A stretch of 64,000 bases of DNA from positions 434,001 through 498,000 of the forward strand of contig JALIZF010001706.1 of NCBI GenBank assembly GCA_029948255.1, in the 5' to 3' direction. The DNA is from Telmatactis stephensoni (lineage: Eukaryota; Cnidaria; Anthozoa; Actiniaria; Isophelliidae). Each line of letters starts with the position of its first letter. The first letter of the stretch is position 1. The notes beneath the pieces were generated by a model. The model saw nothing but the letters and a program-made list of their open reading frames with translations, made no database searches and had not been told where the DNA came from. Of the stretch, positions 1 through 13,800 are shown piece after piece. A program made the position numbers and the translations under genes.

Positions 1-564
1 CCAATACTCTTGCCCCAGCATTATGTAGAGGCGCGGCCGCTAGATTTAAGGGGACATAGTCAGGATCTCTGGTCTGTCGTCCGTCTGTCATTATGATCAC
101 AGCCTTAGGAAATCCGGGGCGAGAATCCAGCAGAACCGCAGATGCCATTTTCAGTGCTTTGTCAATACGTGTTCTTTGCATAATAAAAGGTAGTTTTTGT
201 ATTTCTTGAATGAAGTCCTCCTGTTTGTTGTATTGGTCGAATGTGATACTCAAGATAGGGTCATCGCTATAGATAATGACTGCTGCTCGACTTCCCTTAC
301 CCACGTTAAAGATCTTAGACATTCTAATGACGAACGCCTTTTGTTTGTCATATTCGCTAGCAGCGATGCTACTTGATGAGTCCAGGACAAAGATGATGTC
401 GAGGAAGTAGGAGCAGACATTTGAGGGTGGGCTCGGGAAAGGGTCAGTGGTTACAGGACTTTGAGTTGGCCTTGTAACAGGAGGTTGAGTCGCCCTTGTG
501 GCAGGAGGTTGAGTCGCCTTTGTAATAGGAGTTTGAGTCGGTCTGGTGGAAGGAGGTAGAATTG
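1..564 (-). CDS. Gene A exon 18: Pro/Thr repeat plus VWA domain 5 (partial)
   Basis: The frame is open from the acceptor at 565-566 to the window edge. About 46 residues of a TQxPxT(K/R)-type repeat (TQTPITKA, TQPPATRA, TQPPVTRP, TQSPVTTD) precede a VWA domain with DSSSS, QRTRIDKAL and IMTDGRQT. It closely resembles VWA3, including the DKAL and TDGRQT stretches. The domain is cut before its last strand. Confidence 0.85.
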
Positions 565-3500
565 CTGGGAAATGAAAGATGTGCATTAGGAATCACCGAT
601 TAAAAACTAGGTTATAGGTGCATTGATAGTTCTGAAAGAAACAAAGAAACAAAGAAACAAAACAATAAATGAAGAAAAAAAGAAAGAAAATCAAGAAACA
701 AAGAAACAAAGAAGGAATAGAAAAGAAAAGAACAAAGAAAGAACAAAGAAAAGAAAATGAAGGAAAGAAGGAAGGAAGAAAATAAGTAAGTAAGTAAGTA
801 AGTCAAGGAAAGAAGAAAAAAAAGAAAGAAAGAATGATATTAAATGCTTACTTTCACTAGGAGCGGGACAAGCTCTCTGGGTAACTTTCTTAGCTTCTTT
901 AATCAGTTCACTAAACGAGTCAACAGTGTATATATCTTCAAGACGTTCAACCAGTTGCCTTAAATCCGCCTGAGAGACCCTGGGACCAACACCTACAGCA
1001 AACACACGCACACCAAGATCCCGTAGGGGTCGTACAGCGGTGGCGAGGGACTCAGAACCAGGTGTTGATCTGCCGTCAGTCATCACTATGGCAATAGCAG
1101 GGTTGGCTTGACGACGTCTGTTGTAGAGATTAGTAGCAGCATGTCGCAATGCCAAATCCAATCTAGTATTACTTTGCATGTGGACAAGGTAATTTACTGC
1201 ACGGTTGAATTCCGGGTTGCTTGAATGTTGTCCAAAGCTGATGCTGGTTTGAGGTTTTTCACTGTAGAGTACAACACCGACACGTGTGCTTTGGGGAGCG
1301 ATGATGAATTCGTCACTTATGGCTTTGATGGCGTATTTTTCCTTAATGAAGTCGTCGTCTGTGATGCTTTCCGAGGAATCGACAATAAAACCAAGATCAA
1401 CACCACGAACGCAGACCTTTCCTGTGGAGAAAAAGTTTTCAACATTATACATGTTATATTCAGTTAAACTGGCGTCGTTGTTGTCGTTGTTGTTGTTGGT
1501 TCTGTTGGCAATTGTAATGTTGGTGGTAGCGAGAGTGATGGCGGTAGGGGCGGTGCCAAGATTTTCATCTCAGCACGTTGATTGCTTGAACGTATTCCTA
1601 ACCAACCCCATTATTGCGCTCAGAACCATATCAGATCAGATGTCTAGAAATTGGAAAACGGGCACGAGGCGCAACATTATCTGCAATTAACATCGCGCGC
1701 AACACAGTTGCACTATGTGTCCACTTCTGCAATGTTGTGCGCAACACATTTGCACCGTGTGTCCACCCTTGCAATGTTGCGTACAACACAGTTGCAGTGT
1801 GTGTCCACCCTTGCAATGTTGCGCGCAATGTTGATGAAGATTTTGCAGTAAATGTTGGAGCGTGTGTTCGGACCTCCAGATAGTCACGTTTCCTCACGGT
1901 AGCGTACATGTTCGAGTATGGTATGTCTTTCACTTTTTACTTTTATTTTATTTTACACACATATACCTATATAGGTATATATACAATAAATAATATTTAC
2001 AAGTAATAGTAATGTCTGTGCCTTTGGTTTCCCACTCACAATTATTACTACAGTTTTCTTACCAATGACATCTCCGCACGCTTTTGCTGCAATTGTCTGT
2101 GATTTTCCAAGCAAATCAGTAAATGAACTCGCGGTAAACACGTCTGGAGTGATTTGTTTCAGTTCATTTTGGTCAATTTTATGGCCAACGCCAACTGCGT
2201 AGATCTTGACTCCCATTTCCTTGAGCGGTTGACTTGCGACAGTTAAATTTAAAGCGTCTGGGTCTTGTGTCTGACGACCATCAGTCAAGAGAACTAGAAC
2301 TTTACGGACGGTTGATCGTGCGTTTTTGAATGTTCTGTGAATAAATAATCAACGATCCAGCTATATGAAATTGTACTATTATTCTCTAGTTTCTGAAAGG
2401 TAAAACAAAATCGGTACCCAAGTATACTAGGAAACTTGTTGCAACGACAAAACTTTTGAAAGCATACATGCTGTACGTTGTTGCTGAAAAACTGTTTTGC
2501 GGGACAAAAATCTGTCCCTGGGATTTTGTGGGACACGAACCGGGAACGATTTGACCCTCATATTAGTTGTCTCGCATAGTGTGTTTACGCCGTGTGGATC
2601 TGTCCCTGCTACAGAATTAAAAACAACAAGAAGAAGGGATCATTAGGTAGAAGAACACTTTCAGCGTTAACCTGAAACACGTCTCATGAGTAGTATACAC
2701 AAGGTGACATTAATCCCTGCTTCATGTCCCTGCAACATGTCTCCTAATGTGTTCTGAGCTTAAACGATATTTAATTGCGTACATGTCTTTTTTCGAAATT
2801 GACCTTCCTTCCGCCCTTGCTTCTAATTCTCGCACAAAGAAACAAAAGAAATAGAGATGAAACAGATTGATGGGTTGACGAAAAGTCAAAAGAGCATTAA
2901 GAAGTAAAGGAGAGACAGGCCTCTATGGAGAAGAGAATTATTTTAGAAAAATACTAGTACTTACTCTTCAGAAGCCTTTAATGCCTTGTCAATCCTTGTC
3001 CGGCCATGCAAGTAAGGAATACCATCAACAGCTTTAGCAAAGTCTTCCGGTGATTTGTGATCACCGAGTTTTATCTGCATATGAGGATCATCGTTGTAAA
3101 TAATCACAGCCGCATGGCTTGCGTCGACATCGATACGGAAAATACGCGCCAAATCTTTCACGAACTGCTTCTCTAAATCATAATCACTTAGACTGATACT
3201 TCCTGAGGTATCCATCAAGTAAACTATATCGATTTGTGCGGCACAAATTTCACCTGAAAAGATATCCAAAAAGAACTAATGAGACAATATGAACTTTGTT
3301 GAATCAAATCATAGAGGACGTTCAAAAATGGCGGCCTAGTACATGCATGAGAACGAGGCCACAAAGGCCTTGTTACCAAAAAATAAGCGTGATGACACTT
3401 CTATTGCTATCAAAGACGATGTGTTCCTCTTCCTTTTGAATACCTATTTTCTTTGCATTTTACAGGATATACTTAGACTCATTTGATGCCATGATAATTT

Positions 3501-6500
3501 TAGAGGCCTTTCTGGCCTCGTTCTCGTGAACAATGAACCCGCCATTTTTGAAAGTCGTCTATTGATAGGCCGGCGTATTGAGGTTTTTCATGTGACGTCA
3601 TATCCATTGTTCGCCCCATACTGGCGGGCAAATTTGTGATGCGTTTGGCGTCTTATCGAAGAGTTTGGAAATTTAGAAAGTCGCTGGAAAGCTTGATAAA
3701 TGTCCATGTTTGTATAACCAATTCATTCCTTGTGATTTTTCCACTGTTTTCGCTTTCCTCGGCTTACGTTTGCCCGCCAGTATCACGTGACTGAAAAACC
3801 TCAATATTAGAAATATAAATGCTTTGAAGACATGGATAGTTGTACACATGTGTAGCCGATGTGTGTGTGTGTGTGAAGAAGAAAGGGCTATTTACCTGCT
3901 GGTTTTCGACATATTCTTTTACATCCATCAAAACAACACTTAAAACCCTTGGCGCAGTCAGATGAACACGTGCAACCGTCTTGGACGAGTTTCGGACAAC
4001 TTTTAACAGGTGAATAAGGTGGACATCGACCTTGGATTATTTCTAGAAGTGAAACAAAGCAAATGGTCAACTCTTGCACTTATAGACAATTAATTCATCC
4101 ATGAATAACGGAAAGAAGAAGGAAGGAAGAAAGAATTTAAGGGGAGGGAGGAAGGGAGGAAGCAAGGAAGAAAGGAACCAAGGAAAGAACCAAGCAAAAG
4201 CAAGCAGACAAGCAAGAAGCTAAGGAGGGATTGCATGACAAAGAACATGAGGGACGGAAGGAATTGTTGGCCGGATTTCATTCCCCTTTATTCAGTCAAT
4301 TACTTACCACCCCCATTCTAGTTAAAGCAATTTTATACGCTTTCCTTTGAATTTGAAATAGAGCATATACAGCGTTTTTGCGTCCTCGTAGCATGGTCTC
4401 ATGGGTGGTTTCCATGGTGACCAGGGGTCAAGACGCTTCTTTAGATGAGTTTAAATGTGGACCAGCCTAAATTTATCAACCATTATTTGGCCTACCTACC
4501 ACACCCACATCACCAATCCGCCCAATGAAAGTTAATCAGGGTAAAAACTAGACAACAAGCTAATTCTGAAAACGTTTCGTATTACCTGGTTTAACGGGCG
4601 AGCTCGTAGGTACAGTAGGCACAGGTAGTCCCACAGGATCATAAGCATTGACGATTACATCCATCACTACAACATTTCTGAGACGGGGATCGACAGTCTA
4701 CATCGTAGTTGCACTTATTTTGGTCCTTATTTTGACAGAGGTCATTAGTTTTGATAGAAGGACAACGACCTGGTCGGTAGAGTCGTTTTACTGGAATAAA
4801 AGAAAATGACAATAAGCTACGTAAAAAGAAGAACTAGTTTCTATCTAAGCTGTGCTCCGTGATCAGACATGAGTCGTATGGTGGCTGCTACATGTATGTG
4901 TATGTAAATTTGTATGTAAATGTGTGAATGTTACGTTGAGCTGCGCACTTCGTAATTCAGCACTAGCTGCAAGATAGGGTGATGAGCTACCAAATTTATT
5001 TTTTTATTTATTTACGTACACCTTACAGAAGTTCTCAATCTGGGGACAAAACAGCAGTCTTCTCTCTCCCCACAGTGTTGAAAAAGTTTATATGCAAAAC
5101 ATATTCTATCGTCCTGAGAAATACATGCAAGGGGTATATAATTAAGAAAACTAATGTTTCGTGGTGACCGATAGGTCAAGAGAAACGGTGTCTCTGTGAG
5201 TGGGACTCCATATTTTTCGGATGCTCTTAATAAAGTGCAAGGATGGATGAGTATCAAAAGTGGTTAAACCATATGAAAAATGAAGGTAGACACTGTATGT
5301 GGTATGTCACGGTATTTCTCACTCTCCTCTGTGGTGGTGGTGGTGGTGGTGAGAGGGCCCTAACCTGAGTATCAGGCCATAGGGAAGGGAAGGGAGGAGA
5401 GGGGACAGTCCCCTCCCCTCCTTCCCTTCACCCCCCTCCCCCTCCCTTTCCTTCCATAGCGCCTGATGCTCAAGTTAAGAGGGGCCATGCAGAAGGGGTA
5501 ACTACGACACAAGAAGCCCAAGCGGGATGCCTGAGAAACGTGAGCCACGTGCTCTTCAAAAAATGGATACATTAAAAAAACTCATTCCTTGCTATGCCTT
5601 GTATGTTACCAGTTAAAATAGTCATCAAGACATGTAAAGCATGTTCGCATACTCAGCGAAACAATCTAGCACACAGCTAAACAATCAAAATGGTCTAATC
5701 CTGCTAATAGATAACCAAACGAAGAGCGTTTTTTCAGCATAAAAATCAAACCACTAGACGAGACACGGTCATTACTCTATTGTTTTTGAGACGATCATTG
5801 TTACAATATATCACTTAGGATTAACCTTTCCAACATTTTCAGACGGATATCAGTAACTTTATCAATGACCTTAGCCAGGTTTGAATTAAATCCTGTCTGG
5901 TAGAAGAAGACGAAAAGAGAAGAATGAAATTTAAAGCAGACGCAGTTTTGTAAGTGCAACAGGTAAGCATCCCAGGCCAAAACGACGCGATGTCAGTTCG
6001 CAAAGCGTCGCATTAGTAATATGACAACGAATACACCGCCTGATCGAACAACAGCACCCTATGACAACATCGCGTTCACGGCTTTCAAATATTTGCGCAT
6101 GCGCGAGATTTTGCGGGCTTTCGCGCGCCAATTTCTTGACGTAGTTATTTAACATTCGCCTGCCAAAAACGCATTACTGTACAGAACCTTCTATGTGCCG
6201 TTCTAGATCGAGCCAACATACAGTGCAGCTGGTCCTGGTGTGTTGAATTCCTAGGCCATTCTTAACCAAACAAGCAGTTCGAAATTGAACAAAGACGCCG
6301 AACTTTCCCTGTATCTTACTACAACAGTTTGATGCGGCGTCTAAACTAGGCCTTAGTTTCCCTTGGTTTTTCTTGTTAAGAGAAAAACCTTTAGCTGTAT
6401 GTTAATAGCTTTCCTAAAGTGGTCAAAGGCGAAGTAAATCGCGATGCGATCTTTCACTTACATCTGTTTTCTTCTTCTTTCGAAGGAGGTTCAACACAAA

Positions 6501-7806
6501 CCATTCTTCTGCAGTAATGTGAACAACATTTCATGGTGCCAGCGCAGTCCTGATCAACACCGCATTGGTCGCTACTGGGACATGTGATTCCAAGGCGGGA
6601 TATCGTTGGACAAATACCTGGCTTGGGTCGTCCTTTTGCTGGTGCTGCGGAAGATAAAAATGAAAATCGCAAATATAACCAATTATTTGCTATAATTCAT
6701 AAAGGAAGGATATTTGATTTGGCAAATGCTTACAAAATTCGACATTTTACTGAAATACACTTGGAACGGAGATTTCCTTGTATCCTTTGTTATTTCTAAT
6801 ATTGCATACATTATTGAGCAAAATTATTTATCTTTAATATACATTATTTATTTATTTATTATTTATCATGTGAGGGTCCTCATTAGATCGAGTGAGATGC
6901 GGGACAGGATGCGGGACAGGATGCGGGATTTGACTTATTTGGGGACGCGATTCATAATGCGAGTGGGAAATAGAGAGGGACGTAAGAACTTTAATTAATG
7001 CTACCATTGTATCCACTGGATACGATTTTATCCAACGAATAACGCTACCCAGGAAAGCGGGATAGCGTGGATAGGGCCGAAATCTTCATCCTCTACGTAA
7101 ATCCATTCGATGTCTCAAGGTCTTTGAATGTGTCGGGAGAATCGTCCCACTTTTTTTCTTGTTTCTAATATAATTTCTTTCTCCATTTTGTTCCTCCGTT
7201 TCCGGGGGGGGGTGCCAATTTAAGTGTTACAGGTTCGAGCCTCGTAGACATAGAACATTTTCTCCCCTAATTCTGTTTTCAGTTTTCTTCTTTTATTTTC
7301 GTTCTCGGATTTTTATCTACGTATATCTTATCCTTGCCCGGGTGTATTATATGTCTACACATCATCACAATTGTACGGTATTCGTGCACATAAGTTGCTC
7401 ATGCAGTTTATATCTATCTATGCTATAACATGCATTTCTTTTTCTATACTACGTTGGCGAGTCTAATTTTCTTCTGATATATACATGCTTACATGCATTT
7501 ATCTATACTTATCCATAATGAACCAGAATTTTACTACATCTACAGCCATTTGAGCATAACCAACTACGATCCGAATTTTACAATCAATAAATCAAATGAA
7601 TCAAGCACTAACACAGTCCAACAACCAGCCATTCATACAGTAAAGTCAACCAGCCTATCTCTCACTGAGACATACAAAGGAATACCCCTATGTTCAAACT
7701 ATAACAATCCATTCATCCATCCATCTAAAAGACCGACCGACCGACCAGCAAACCAACCAACCAACCAACAAAGAACTCCACCAGTATCACAGATGGACAG
7801 ACAGAC

Positions 7807-7841
<35 letters not shown>

Positions 7842-10800
7842 GTCAGACAGACAGATCTAGACAGGCAGACAGGCCAGAAGTTACTCAGTCAACTAATGAC
7901 TTTGCTCTGGTTTTAGACTACCAACATTCTAAAAACCCATAGCATGCAATGGGTTATTATGGTGTTCATGCAGAGCCACATGCAAATGCTCTCTTAGAAA
8001 ACAAACGAGAGATTTCATGCTTGTGGACTCACCATTCTCAACATTAGACTGTGGTTTAACACAGCAACCACTGCAACACTTTTTAACACCATCGCATTCG
8101 AGATCATCGAAGCACTGTCGAATTATGCATACTTCGTCTCTTGGAATATAGCGACACCTACCTGGCTTAGAAACACGTGCTACAGTGGTGGGTCTATTAC
8201 CTGTATCAAGAACACTTTGGCGTTATTGGGATGTACAATACTACTAATAGACTCTCTTTTTAATTCTATCAATCCGGTGAAATTGAAGTATTGCAGATGT
8301 AGTATAGAAGACAGTAGGCCATTTGGAGGAGTTGGTCATGTGTCGTAAGACAGAAATATCAGCTCTGATCACAAAATGGACAGCAACATCATGGTCACTG
8401 GGGCCACCGGGTTCAGTACAATTATTGCAATTGTAACTGTTGTGTGTTACCCTCTGTGAATAAAGTTTATTATTATGAGTAGTTTTGAATTTTTGGAAAA
8501 ACTGATTTTTAAAGGAATGTATAGTTGATTGACATGGGTTCGGTCATATGATCTTTGTAAAACATTAAAATGTCAAAAACTCATAAATCTTCTCCAATAT
8601 GTCATAAAAAAGCTCAAATTCAGCAATATCGACTATTTGTAATCAGAGTTGATATTTCGATGCCATGTGTCACATGACCAGGTCCTGCACTAAAAAAATG
8701 ATTTCTAAATTACTTATTGTAAGTAGTAAACGTTATGTCGAGATAACATTGGTAGATTCATAAACACAGAGAGATGTGTGGTAAAATGAAACATAAACTT
8801 GGCAAAGGGGGGAATTTGATATGACACAGAAAAGGCTCAATAATTTCATTAACGTGCTGGGTGGCTTTATCCACTATCACTTTTCCCCTTCTCCTGGCTT
8901 TATGCTCTATTCCTGACTTAAAAATTTTTTTTTCCAGATGCCTCTACTTTTTCAAGATTGAGTATCAAAAATACTGTTCCACTAATTCCATTAAACGTAC
9001 TCTGAATAACTCTCAATATGGGCCAGAAAACCTGCAAGGGGATCTACCTGGTTTAAATTACTGGCCTTCTCCTTCATGAGCATCACTTTTCACTGACCTA
9101 AGCGACATGATACCCAAATATATCCTACATACATTTTACCCGGGGTATTATTGGAAGATCACACTGACCTGCTGCAACATACTCAGTTGTTGGGATTTTG
9201 GTTGTTATTTGTTGGTGGGTTGTCTTGGCAACGGTTGTAGCCGGTGCTTCTGTAGTTGTTGTTGTAGCTGGAGGTTCTGTAGTGGTTGGTGCAGGTGCTG
9301 TCGTTTTTGCAGATTTAGTTGTTTGTGGTTTAGATGTAGTTGTTGGAGCCGATGTGGTTGTTGTTGGTGGTGGTGGTGGTGTGGTAGTTGGGCTTGCTGT
9401 GGTTGGTGGTGGACCTAGAACAAGAGAATTAGTGAAAGTAAGAATAAAAGTTGATTTATGTGAATGCTAAGTATATTAAGGTATTTCTAATCATGCAGCT
9501 AGAGTACTGTATGTTCCACTTTGAATGCACGCTGTGTCCTAACATATCCCAAAGGATGCAATTTTATAGGAGGTCTGCTAAATCCTTAAAATCCGGATGG
9601 TTGTATCTCCTTAAGTGTAGTAGATATTAAGAATAAATCGCATTAAACAGGAATATCAAGTAACCACTGGCAAAATTCTCAGTGATGATAACAACTTGCA
9701 TGACCCACCATGACCATGCATTCTTACCATTCACAATGTACTTAGCAATAGGGGCCACCAGACGCTGTAATTCATCATAACTAGAGGCAGTAAATATATC
9801 CGTTGTCCTGGACGTTAAACCATCTAATCGCTTTACTCCTTCTTGGCCTCCTTTTACAACCAGGGCGTACATTTCAAGGTTTTTCTTGCGAAGTGATATC
9901 ATTGTTTCATGGATTGTCTTTAAATTATCAGGAAGGTGTTGGCCATCTGTAACCATTAGTGCAACTTTCCTCACATGTGATCTTGCTCGATCCAAAACTT
10001 TATGAATTATATCCAAGGCACTGGTGATTCTTGAATCACCTCCTAGAAATACCATTTTGTCTACTGCGATAGAAAGCCTACCCATGGTGGTATAGTCGCC
10101 CAGATGGGCTGTGATTTCTGCAACAACATCTCCAAAAGTGATAATACTTGCACGACTTTTTTGTGGATTGAAGTTCAAGGCCCTTGCCATTGAAAACACG
10201 AAATTTTTGATCTTCTCAAGGTTTACGCGTCCAACAGAATCAGAAGAATCCAGAAGAAAAATCAAATCTGCATCGAACTGTTCAGGAACAACATTCTCTG
10301 CGATATCCAAAAAAGAGAAATGAAATTGAAAATCCCATTTGTAAAAATAAATAAGAAAAGAATTAGAAGGTGAAGGTCATGCAAATATGAAGACAAGAAG
10401 GTTGAAAGTGTCAAGTGAATTTGGGGAAAAGCTTTCTGCTAATTACAGTAGCAAATCACTTAAGAGCATTAATGGCATCAATGACGGAAAAAGAATCACT
10501 GAAAATCCCAGTGGCTTCCATCCAAGCTATCAACACGTTTTTAATCGCTAACGATCAATAATTATTTTGATTTGCCTTTTAGCAGTGCTTAGGGGGACAC
10601 TTAAGATAAGGAAGGGACTGTTGATTTGTGTGAACGGAGGAGAGGGTCAATTCCTATATCGCGTGAAATCAGCTGGTTGTGATTCATTACATATTTGAGG
10701 GTTTGGAGATTTCCTATGTTGATTGGTTGTGACGCGGGATAGGGTTTCGATTGGTTCATTTCTGCTTATTTCGTCATTGGCTTGATAAATCTATCAGTGG

Positions 10801-13800
10801 AATAATCGATGGAGGGATAGAGGAGATGGATTAATCTGGGAAGGTATGAACTTGAAGGTTCTTGAAGGGTAATCCTTTTTATTGGCATATGCCATGTCGA
10901 GTCTACCCTACGGGTTTGGATTATTTATTGATTTGCTTAAAGGGGGTCGAGTTGGCTTCTCATTCAAGAAATTAATAGAAAGGCAGAAACAAAACTATGA
11001 CTGAGATGATTTTGAGTAGGGTCCTCCACACGATTCCTCTGTAGGTTATACCTGCACGAGTAACAACATGGCTGGCGAACATTATCTTGGCGTCTTCCAT
11101 GTCATGGGCATAGCGAAATGAAAACATGTCTTGAGGTCGTGAAACAACTGCACGAAGCTGTGGCTCATTTTCTTGGACATCTACTCCAATTGTAAACAAT
11201 TTCACTCCATTTCTGTGTAGTCTTCGAGCTGATTTGAGAATATCCCATACACTGGATGATGGCAAACCAAATGAGAAGATTATCACAATGTGTGGTACGT
11301 TTGGTCTTCCTGCACTTAATACATCTCTTTCGATAACATTTAACGCCTTGTCTAGAGCACGGCCACCGTGACGTTGCTGTCTAAGACGTTTGACATAGCT
11401 TTCAAAATCAGGTCGAGTAACATATGGTGACAAATATTTGAGTACTGTTGTTGTATGTCCATTCGAAACTATCGCTACGTGCACTTTATTGGGACCAAGA
11501 TCAAAGAAACGAATCAGAGATGAAGCAAATGATTTTTGGAGTTCGAATTCCGAACCCCTTGGTCCGTCTGAGGTGTCCATAACAAATACCACTTCAGCTG
11601 CTGAAAGCAATGGTTTAATGGCATTTGGACCTGAATGTATAAGAAGAGATGTTCATTGGAAAACGACGCTCTATTATGACGCATGCGTAAATGTGGCATT
11701 CTTTAGTGGAACGTACAGCACATTTTCATGCAACATGCATTAAGGAAAGAGAGAAGAATATCCTGCAACTGGAAAAATCCAAAGTATAAGGGATCAGTAT
11801 CATCCATTTTGGACCCCTTGCCATGTTTTGGCCAATTTCCTTTCTACGGAAAATAAATGGTATAATGGTCACTGGTTTCCCTAAAAAATTTTTCCTCGTT
11901 ATATTTTACACCTCCTTTAATTCCCTAGAGGACAAATGTTTTTGACTTCTTCAAAGTATCTATATTTACACTTTAGAAATGTTTACTTTCAGTTGAGGTT
12001 GCTAGAAAGTAAATTAAATGCAGGAACTGAGAATTCAAGGTATTAACAAAGCAAAGAAGTAATTGAGTAAAGTTGATGAAATTTATGTATGTCGTCTTTT
12101 ATGTTAGTAAACATATATGCAGCTTTTCTTTAAGGACATTTTCTATTTAGTGAAACCAACCAGCCAAAACGACTAGTTCTTAAATGGTACACCTCGTTTC
12201 TTAGGAGAGATAATGCTAAAAACTGACATGTACCATTAAAGAACTACCCGTACGTCATGGTTTCTGGTCGGCTTGCTCCACTAAAATGGAGAATATCCCA
12301 ATTTCCATGCTTGGCCAGTTCTGGAGTTATACCTTCAGTTGGATTTGTGAATCCATTCCTCCCAAAACACCTGCGATGACAGCCATCAAAGCAGCACTTG
12401 TGTCCAGGACCACAGTCGGCTACAGATTTACAGGTGTACTTTCGGACAATTGCGGTACATGTCTCAGGACGACGGACGATTGGACATAAGATTGACGTGT
12501 CTATAAATAAAGTGGCAAAAGAAAGTAAAGAATGCTATATGTCATTTGTGTCTGTATTATTGATAAATTACAAAAGAAATGAAATAACACAGTAACTGGG
12601 AAACAACTGCCGGAAAACCACTTTTTCCATATGGAACCATGCATTTTAACTAGACAAGCATGCAGCATGCAAGCTACTTGCTCCTTATTTTGTTGTCACC
12701 ATCTTCTCCTGGTCTGCAATGCAAGCTCCAAGATTATAATTATAAGAACAATGATGGTAATATGCGTTTTTGCTTAGCTTTCAAAGTCACAATATTTTAT
12801 AGAATACGTTTCAGAGGCACAGCGCAGTTTTAATTTCGTTTTCACTTGCATCTTGTGTGACTGCAAACCAAGAAGAGAGGATTACCTAATTCTATTAAGG
12901 AAGACGGACTCCGTGTCACTGTGACTGATTAAATTCTAGAACCATGCCTCAAACATGGCACGACACATACAAATCACAACATAACATGACGGTGGCAAGA
13001 CCCAGGGGGTACTCAGGCAAAAGGGTTCGCAACTTTCCATCGCTCTTATGTCTGAGTACCACTCGTGGGAGCAAGATAAACAGCACTGAACTCGTATTCG
13101 AGTAGTGAGGATCAAACACGTAAACGTCTGTGCCATATACCTTTATACGAAACATGCTCTACGGTTTACAGTAAATGCAACGATGCATAACATTTATCCA
13201 TGGTACCTGTCTGATGAAGCCCACATGCAATACATGCAATCTAATATATTAAATTTATCACAGAATGTACAAATGATGAAAAGTGATGCATGTAAGATGT
13301 AAAATGGTGCAGGTAAGATGACTGTGAGCAGGAGGAAAAATTACACAGTAGATAATCCGATGGCTGCCATGCACGCTGATAGATCTTTCAAAATGTATGG
13401 CTAAGCACTATTATTTTTAGATCTTTTTAAAATAAGCAGCGTTGTGAAACGGCTGTATCCGCAGGCTTTTCCAGCCTCTTATCTGGTATTCGTCCATCTT
13501 ATAAAAAAGACGTAAACAAGTCCCAGAGAGGGCAGCTGTAATTTAGTGGTAGTGGCTTAGATAACAACCACACAAAGCATTAACTGCCCCCAAAACAGCA
13601 TATTCAAGCCGTGAGTCAGTATCAGTTCGCCTAGAGCTACATGGTTCTATTTACAAGCATTAAAAGAGATTAGCCATGTAAGCTTCACAAGATGTACAGA
13701 ATACGATACCTTTTGTTATATCGTGGCATATGTTTCGGCAGCCATCAGAGCAACACATCAAAGGTTTGGGACACTCTTCGTTATTATAGCAGTGGTGCAA

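Noticed and set aside
9107..9470. Plus-strand Cys/Trp/Gly- or Val/Gly-rich open frames
   Set aside because: Antisense of the Pro/Thr linker exon of gene A; composition follows from CCA/ACA triplets.
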